From Siniperca chuatsi (taxonomy: Eukaryota; Chordata; Actinopteri; Centrarchiformes; Sinipercidae): a stretch of 64,000 nt of DNA. The stretch covers positions 7,762,822-7,826,821 of the forward strand of contig NC_058055.1 of NCBI RefSeq assembly GCF_020085105.1. The letters are read 5' to 3'. The position numbers and the translations under genes are program-made. Below the pieces are notes generated by a model. That model made no database searches. It saw only the letters and a list, made by a program, of their open reading frames with translations, and had not been told where the DNA came from. This document shows positions 57,601 to 64,000 of the stretch, piece by piece (the stretch's first letter is position 1; the number at the start of each line of letters is the position of its first letter).

Positions 57601-57730
57601 ACTTCCGGTTCCCTCCTAGCTTTTTTTGCTAGCTTGACACAGCTCAGTGACGTAGGCCTCTATCCCGTGTCTTTTCTCCTCCCTCTGCCCAATTTGCGTC
57701 CGCTGTGTCTCCGTTACGTCCCTACGCACC
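57599..57730 (-). promoter_or_regulatory. TATA-less promoter motifs, probable distal esrra promoter
   Basis: Read on the minus strand, there is a CCAAT-type ATTGG (near 57690), a CRE-like TACGTCAC (near 57647) and then an ETS site ACCGGAAGT (57601-57609), the usual order for a housekeeping promoter. Further CpG words ('ttacgtccctacgcacc') lie upstream. Confidence 0.5.
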
Positions 57731-58360
57731 TTCCACCAGCGTCATCAGCATTATAATAAAGGCCTGCAACTCGTGAAAAAAATATGACCCAGTCTACGTT
57801 AATCCTAATGCAGTCCAGGTATGGCTATTTTTTTTTTTTAGATCCGCTGCTTAAAGAGTGTTGATTTCAGATCAACTGTCTACAAATCAGTAGTGTCGTG
57901 CCACTGGAGATGTGCTTGCAGCAGCAAATTTCCCCCACTGAAAATGAAGCACTTAAATACTGTTTCATACATTTAAATGTACATTTCTGTTGGCCTTATT
58001 GTCCCTTATTACCCTTTGTCTTCATGTAGCCTAGTAGTTTTGTTGTAGTATTTGTAACCTAAAATGCCATACGATTCAATATTGGAATACTTGTTAGGGA
58101 GCTTTATGGGGCTGCTGCAGAAAGAATCAAAAGAACTGGCTGCATGTCTCTTACAGCATACCTCTATGGAAAATTTAGTCATGCTGTCGGTCTTGTGACA
58201 CTGACCCGGCACACTCCACCACTACACTATTTGGACAGGAGCCAAGGAAGAGGAGTTCAGGAGATCACTGCAATAGGGTGAGAAAGGGAAATGGGCTCAT
58301 CAAGAGATAGTAGTTTGAAAAAAAACAGTAGCCTGCGATACAGTTTGCCAGATGCGTTAT

Positions 58361-58402
58361 CAAAAAAGGTATATCATCATGTGTGATGATATACCTTTTT
58401 TG
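58361..58402. repeat. Perfect 19-bp hairpin
   Basis: CAAAAAAGGTATATCATCA (58361-58379), loop TGTG, then the exact complement (58384-58402). No TTAA or other target-site flank is evident. Origin unknown; it could be a tiny fold-back element. Confidence 0.85.
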
Positions 58403-58919
58403 GTTTCTCAGAGATCTCTCGTGTGTGCTCTCTCTTATGCTTACTGTAGCCGAGTACAATAATTAAATGATTTTTCTGTCTAACTTTGTATCCTGCTGCT
58501 TCTCGAAATAGCTGCCCCATGTCTCCAACATGCCTGGTAACAGCTGGCACAGAGCGGAGAGAGGTTGTCACAGTAAAGTTGACAACCGAGTCCACAAATA
58601 ATTTGAACCCCACAAAGAATAAGAAAAACGGGACGTTGGATAAAAAGAAAGTGTAGTAGCCCACGGTTTACTTGGAATAAGTGAGTATTTCCCAACCCCA
58701 GCACTGTCTGGCTATAATTAGAGACCAATAAACGTTAGTCTGGTCGGTTTAAACCAATAAGCGCTAAAGCCACACTTGTATTCCCCTCGTTGTGTCAGAA
58801 GTGCAAGACAGCAGTGTGTATGCGTCTTGACGTGGTCACACGTATGCAGCGGGCTCGGGGCTCGGACAGGGTTTTCGTGTTGCGCGCTTCAGAGGAAAAA
58901 CTGACGGCAGTGTCATTGC

Positions 58920-58937
58920 GACCTTGAAGCAAGGTCA
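58920..58937. promoter_or_regulatory. Palindromic ERR/nuclear-receptor half-sites upstream of esrra
   Basis: GACCTTG-AAG-CAAGGTC is a perfect 7-base inverted repeat with a 3-base spacer. Each arm is one base short of the ERR element TNAAGGTCA. It lies in a CpG-containing island (58830-58920), 1.2 kb upstream of the distal promoter candidate. Mammalian ESRRA is known to autoregulate through such half-sites; function here is inferred. Confidence 0.35.
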
Positions 58938-59637
58938 TTCAGTCTCTGCTGCAGACACTGCAATTCTGCGGGGCTGCATCATACTGGTGCAGAGTCTGCA
59001 TTATCATCCTGTTAGAGGCGAAGTCGGTCATGCTATATTCATTAGATTCACTCAAAAACCGGAAAATTGGATTTGATGGAAACAGTTTATGTTTTGAGAT
59101 TTACTGCATTATAATGAGTAGCTACTACTGTCTTACGCACGACAGTGTGTAGTCGCTGGGGATATGTGTTCAAACTATGAAGAGTGGAGGAGTAGAGACA
59201 CATTATGAATGCCAGCTGGGGTCCCAAGGGTGCTCCTTACAGCAGATCATGACCTCAGACAGGTGTCAGCAGACTACATAAACACCAAGAAACCATTGTG
59301 CCTGTAGTACATCAAATCACTGGGCACTGCATCAGTGAGTCTTACACAACTGATAGAGAACAGACTCCACCTATACTATAAACACCTTGATCAGTGTATA
59401 ATCATTATTAGCAGCCTACTGGACTGGATACAGAGTGGGTTTAAGGATTTAACTAGAACCACAACGGTGGTTTTCAGTTTGTCCATATCTGAACAATCAG
59501 AAGACTTGACAAATGGATGGCATGGTGACATGAGTAAACCATGACAGGGAATAAAGTGAACACAAGGGAAACAAAAGCTTAATGTCTGTGTTGCTACATT
59601 TATACATGCTCTTATTACTTACTGCATTTATATTAAA

Positions 59638-60027
59638 GTTAAAAGGAAAAGTCACCCTAAAACAGGATTTACATTGTGCTATATTATAATGATTATCAGT
59701 ATCTACAAATATGGACAATTGTTTCGCTAGGATGATCAGAGCAACATGACTTGATAATGTCAACAGGTTACACATAATGTCAGACAGGAATCACTGTCTC
59801 TGACTGTCTCTCACTGATGTCTCATCCAACTGAGTGTACAGCGCCCATGTGAATTAGAAAATGTCCCCATTGTATAGCAGCTCTAGGATTTGTCTCTAAA
59901 TGACATGATCATTGCAGTCTGTGTCTCTGTCGTTCAGCTGAGGGAAATACTTGTGCAAACCTGGAATGTGCAAAATTGTAGAAATAACATGCTTGGATTC
60001 TAATTTAGGGTGGATTATCCCTTTAAC
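59638..60027. mobile_element. TTAA-flanked MITE
   Basis: The ends GTTAAAAGGAAAAGTCACCC and, read inward from the right, GTTAAAGGGATAATCCACCC continue for 24 bases with four mismatches, and both contain TTAA at the outer edge. The 390-base interior has no ORF. The pattern suggests a TTAA-targeting (piggyBac-like) derivative. Confidence 0.7.
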
Positions 60028-60923
60028 GCCAGGTCAGGCGTGTAGCCTACAGCAGCACTACTGACACTACCCATTATTTGCCCTCTAGTGGCAGCACTGG
60101 GAAACTGCAGCAAAGGAAGTGATGACGTTGAGCAGCTGAGTGTGTGTCCTCCAGTAAAAGGTCACCCACTGCCACAGCACATCATCACTGCCTGCTGACT
60201 TCCTGATCGCAATGCCAGAACACTGCCTTTTCTTTTCACATATGCTGCAGGAAAGTGTCAGATTTCCAAAGGACAGATGAACATTCACCTGGTTTCTGCT
60301 CCTTTAAAACATTTTGCTTACTCACCATAAAAACATGACGGCACTGGGGACAAAAGGCAGATTGCAATTTGTCCCATTTCAAATCATGGTAACCAACAAA
60401 CAAATGCAAATCAATTTCAGTCAAAAACCTTGGATGTATTAAGTATACTGTATAAGTTATTCTTGAGCTGTAATAGGGAGGGAAATGTGTCAGTGTATGC
60501 CATCTGCTGGTTGTTTTCAAAGACCAAAAAATCTGCAGTAATTTACTTAGAGAGGGTAATTGTAAGTTAGTAACAACTTCAACTTTTATGTATTAGATAT
60601 TTTGTGACATTAAGGCACATCAGCTTTTCCTTTCAAAAAAATGTAAATACAGGCAACAAAATAACTGCAGCCACAAGTTTGCTGCTGCACTATGTTTGTC
60701 ATTGGTGCCATTTTCAGACTGAAACACCAAGGTAGAGTTTCCAGCAGAGTATCACTTACATGGATCAACTGAGGAGCAACAGCACATGCTAAAAGGGCCA
60801 TATTGACAACTTGAAGGGCATTTATACAGTACATCCACAATACAGTACTGCATGTATGCTATTCAAATCCTGCAGCACATGTCAGACCTGTCTCCACCAA
60901 CTTAAACTGGTCTATAGTGAGCA

Positions 60924-61155
60924 TTAAAGGTGGGGTATGCGATTCTGGAGAAATCCAATACCATGATATAGAGAGAACAACGACACAGCAAGTGCTGTAA
61001 CTAACGTTAGCTAGGTTGTGGGTTAGCAAACTGTCCCTACAGTTGCTGCTGCTGCTGCAGCGGGAGAGGACGTGACGATTTCCCAGAGCCAGCAAACCAC
61101 CTCCAGACAGCGATACTCACAACTCTGGGATTAGAATCGCATAACCCACCTTTAA
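60924..61155. mobile_element. TTAA-flanked MITE with 'aaaggtgggg' termini
   Basis: 60924-60946 and 61133-61155 are 23-base inverted termini (TTAAAGGTGGGGTATGCGAT...) with one mismatch, each beginning TTAA. 232 bases. A CTG run and CpG words lie inside. No coding capacity. A common fish repeat end. Confidence 0.8.
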
Positions 61156-61321
61156 AGCCATATGGATGTTTTCATCCTCGCCATAAAATTAAAATACACT
61201 TTCTTCCCTCTCTGTGCACAAAATAAGTCCTGTATTTCAGTTTACTGACAAAACCTTTAATATTGCCTGGAATCAATTTCAAACCTTGGCTTATATTTCT
61301 TTCTCTTGTTAGTGTTGTTTT

Positions 61322-61438
61322 TGGCCATGCTAGCGGTGTGGCTCTGCCAATGTTGGTCTGTCGGTGGTCGGTCCACCACTTTGGTCAGACTGAAATATTA
61401 AATTAGGTGAAGCCTCACAAAGCCACCAGCATGGCTGT
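61322..61438. mobile_element. MITE with 'ggccatgctagcgg' ends, copy 4 (internal deletion)
   Basis: Left 'ggccatgctagcggtgtggc' and right 'ccagcatggctg' are inverted ends of the family seen at 6.8, 18.5 and 20.7 kb. The phrase 'gtccaccactttggtcagac' is shared, but the middle is missing, leaving about 117 bases. Confidence 0.65.
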
Positions 61439-61668
61439 AGACTCTTCATTTTGTTTTGCTAAATATGTTATTACTTTTTATCTGAACATACCAACTATTA
61501 ATACCAAAAGTATTTTCAAAACAGCTCCCCAAATTAGAAAGTGATTCCTCTTCACCTTTTGCCAAACAAGTTGGTTTTTAGGTGGAAATCTTGTAGGTGT
61601 TAAGACATTAAATTAATAGACATATATAAAACATAGTGACTTGGGCATGCTATATGATGACAGAGTCA

Positions 61669-62416
61669 AGCCCTGTTTACACCTGGCATTAAAATGTGTC
61701 TCGAGTGATCCGATCATAGGTGGACAGCTCTAACTACAGGTGTGAATGCACCCAAGATGCATTGAGGGCGCCTTGAGATGGCTCAGACCACATTCGGAGG
61801 TGGTGTTTATACCGCTAGCACAGGAGCTTTGGACTACTGGGAGGAGGTTTAATAGAGCTAATAAAGCTTTATTTAAGCTTTAAAGGACCACTAGCTGTAT
61901 GGCTAACTGAGCTAACTAGCTAACGGCAGCTACAGTTAGCGGTTACTTTAGCGGTTACTTTTTTCTCTCCATCAGGAAACTCCATAAATCACCAAAAGTT
62001 GAGGCAGAGCAGCTGGAGTACATCAGAGGGAAAACCAGAAAATATTTTCACCATAAAATATGATCCAGTTTCACCAAAATCAGTGAATAAAGTTATAAAG
62101 TTGTGTATTTGTACAGTAATCAGTGAGGCCCGGCCCCCAGAAACACTCCGCTCCGGCGGTGTCTATCGTTTTTCCAATAATAATTTTTCTCTCAAATTCA
62201 GGTTTAAAAACAACAATGCATTAGGTCTTTACAAACGGAAATGATGTATGTGTTTATTTGCATATAGAGTGGGGAAGTGAGATCCGATCACAAGTGGTCA
62301 CACGAGGCGCATGTGGAGACGCATTCTAATGCCAGGTGCGAACTGACGTACTTGGAGCTGTCCACTTGTGATCAGATCACCCAAGACGCATGTTAATGCT
62401 AGTTGTAAACAGGGCC
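61669..62416. mobile_element. Inverted-repeat DNA transposon, non-autonomous, 3-bp target duplication
   Basis: The left end AGCCCTGTTTACACCTGGCA and the right end, read inward, GGCCCTGTTTACAACTAGCA continue as inverted repeats for about 70 bases ('gatccgatcataggtggaca' against 'gatctgatcacaagtggaca'). TCA flanks both sides (61666-61668 and 62417-62419), a 3-bp duplication. A third, internal partial copy of the end lies at about 62281-62345. 748 bases, no transposase. Long terminal repeats with a 3-bp duplication fit a Harbinger-like origin, but this is uncertain. Confidence 0.7.
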
Positions 62417-62611
62417 TCAGGGTCCTTGGTTTCATCTTAGAAGAGGCTCACGCTGCCACCAAGAGGTGTGGGACAACAGCTTGTTCAACAGCTATTATCA
62501 TGTTTCCCAGAGAAGCTTATGGGCTGGAACAGCATCTTTAGAAATAAAGTACTTGTAATAATGTGCTAAACATGCTTATAAGACACAGTGCTACTCTCAT
62601 TTAAAAAAATC

Positions 62612-62617
62612 TTTATT
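62612..62617 (-). terminator. kcnk4: Candidate poly(A) signal of kcnk4
   Basis: Plus-strand TTTATT is AATAAA in the gene's sense, about 590 bases past the stop codon and the first such word with a reasonable 3' UTR length. Confidence 0.4.
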
Positions 62618-63202
62618 ACATATATGCAGTGCAGCAGGATTAATGCATTTGGCCATCAAAATGCAAATATTATGGTTGTACACAGTATTTAAAAAACGTT
62701 TTGTTACATACCAAAGATGTACAAGAGCCTGTTTGGTACCCGTTTAATTGTTGGCAGGATTCAAGAGTAACTGTCTCAGACCAAAGCAACCGCTCTTTAA
62801 CATAAACGCCACACTACTGTGGCAAGTTTCTGACCACGTGGTTTTTGGTTGCTCTTTCTTGTTTCTTGTATTATTTGGATTAGTAAAAGGCGGGAACCCT
62901 CATGTTGAGAGAATGGTAGTGCATTTCTGTCTTGGCCCAGCAGAGAGCAGTAACTCCGCAGAAAGTATTGGGAACATTGCCATAAAAATCACTTCATCAT
63001 CTTTGATTGAGACATATACACTCAGCATGCTAAAAGCATTAAATGCAAACTACAAGTGGCTAAGGCTTCTGCAACACGTTTTCATCTTAAGTTTTAATTA
63101 AGCAGTACATATACACAAATAAATTGCTACATTGAGAACTTCTCTGTCAGACTATGATATCTCATATCTCTCAAGTCTATACTTGTGCTAGCAGCTTCAA
63201 TC

Positions 63203-64000
63203 TTAAGGCTTCACTGGTAGATCTGGAACTGGTTTGGGGTTTCCATTGGGCTCCTTCTTGTCAGGATTGGAGCAGTTGATTTTGGGGCTTCTCTGTGGAA
63301 CAGGCCTTCTGTGGCGTCTCCTCTTGGGCTGACGAGAGTGTGCAGAATTGGGTTGTGTTCTATCCAGCAGAGGATCCAAGTGTAGTTTACCACTCTGAGC
63401 ATCTGAAGACTCATCAATAAAGGCAAGGTTCTCCCCAAAGTAGTCCAGAGGCTGAGACAGGTGGGGATCTGGAGGAGTCTCTGCAGTTTTTTCTTCAGGC
63501 ACTCGCTCCGTCTGAGTGGCCTGAGAGTCTGTTTCTGATCCAGACCCTGATTCGTTAGAGGAAGAGGAAGAAGTGTAAGATCCAGACCCTGTCTGACTCT
63601 CATGCGGCTCTTCTTTCCCCTCAGGGCCAGGGGCCCCGGTAGCTGACACACTGTGACCATGGCTGCGAGAGCCGTGGCGGCGCTTTCGTCGACGGCGTTT
63701 GAAGGGGTCATCAATTTTTCCTGGAATGCGAAAATCTACCGACATATTCTGGATGTTTTGAGTCCAGTCAGTGGCGTGGGCTCGAAGTTCCTCCATCTAA
63801 GAGAAGGGGATGAAGCCAGAGATGATAGAAAGGAAGTGGTAGAGACAAGACATGATGAAACAGACATGAGAAAAGAAGAAATACCTCAGCTCTGGTCTTC
63901 TTCGATAGAACCCGAAGCCAGTTACCAATCATTGTCAGGATAGATGCAAAGTAGGCAAGTCCCAGCAAGATCCAGAACCACACCAAAGGCTTATACCAGT
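63203..64000 (-). CDS. kcnk4: Two-pore K+ channel TRAAK (KCNK4), 3' exons only; gene continues past the window edge
   Basis: A mechano- and lipid-gated leak K+ channel of the plasma membrane. Two minus-strand exons are visible: 63885 to beyond 64000, and 63203-63796 with the stop. The first encodes [19 protein letters not shown] and [15 protein letters not shown], the last transmembrane helix (M4) and start of the cytoplasmic tail. The second starts [14 protein letters not shown] (an internal Met, not the start) and has a strongly basic [17 protein letters not shown] stretch, a Ser-rich linker and [19 protein letters not shown]. That last block is shared with mammalian TRAAK tails and separates it from TREK-1/2. 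The tail after M4 is about 200 residues, longer than I recall for human. Pore domains are off-window. Confidence 0.93.

Overview
The window is vertebrate nuclear DNA, almost certainly from a teleost fish. Genes are split by GT/AG introns, protein-level matches are to vertebrate families, and most of the sequence is AT-rich non-coding DNA. That non-coding DNA holds short inverted-repeat (MITE-like) elements and LINE and Penelope remnants of the kinds I know from fish genomes. There is no bacterial operon, CRISPR array, phage or plasmid structure.

Layout: (1) 1-7.9 kb is non-coding, with interspersed repeats, a long near-perfect hairpin (2295-2462) and a hAT-like element (about 5.1-5.45 kb). 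(2) A candidate 5' untranslated exon at 7915-7965 and the coding exons 9131-13760 (+) form a dusp10-like MAP-kinase phosphatase with an unusually long, Cys-rich N-terminal half. (3) 13.8-25.7 kb is 3' UTR and intergenic DNA with several MITEs. (4) gng3 (+, 26707-28234) encodes a G-protein gamma subunit. (5) Four genes then follow on the minus strand: banf1 (32210-33325, non-coding first exon near 34.9 kb), prdx5 (38085-41303), esrra (45344-50404, candidate upstream non-coding exons near 54.3 and 57.1-57.6 kb), and the 3' end of kcnk4 (63203 to the window edge). (6) Retroelement debris lies between banf1 and prdx5: a non-LTR reverse transcriptase C-terminus and a Penelope-like GIY-YIG fragment. 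Four inverted-repeat elements lie between 59.6 and 62.4 kb.

Read along the minus strand, kcnk4 -> esrra -> prdx5 has the same order and relative orientation as KCNK4-ESRRA-PRDX5 on human 11q13.1. BANF1 and GNG3 lie in the same broad human region (11q12-q13). This is therefore a conserved linkage block that appears to lack CATSPERZ and TRMT112 and carries a dusp10-like gene that human 11q does not have there. The genes do not form one pathway. They are a phosphatase for p38/JNK, a neuronal G-gamma, a chromatin bridging factor, a mitochondrial/cytosolic peroxidase, an orphan nuclear receptor for energy metabolism, and a mechano- and lipid-gated K+ channel.

I found no clear new biological system. 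The most worthwhile leads are the expanded dusp10-like protein with a decayed rhodanese domain and a predicted upstream ORF, the 67-bp-arm hairpin at 2.3 kb, a palindromic ERR-type element upstream of esrra, and an X-box palindrome in an esrra intron.
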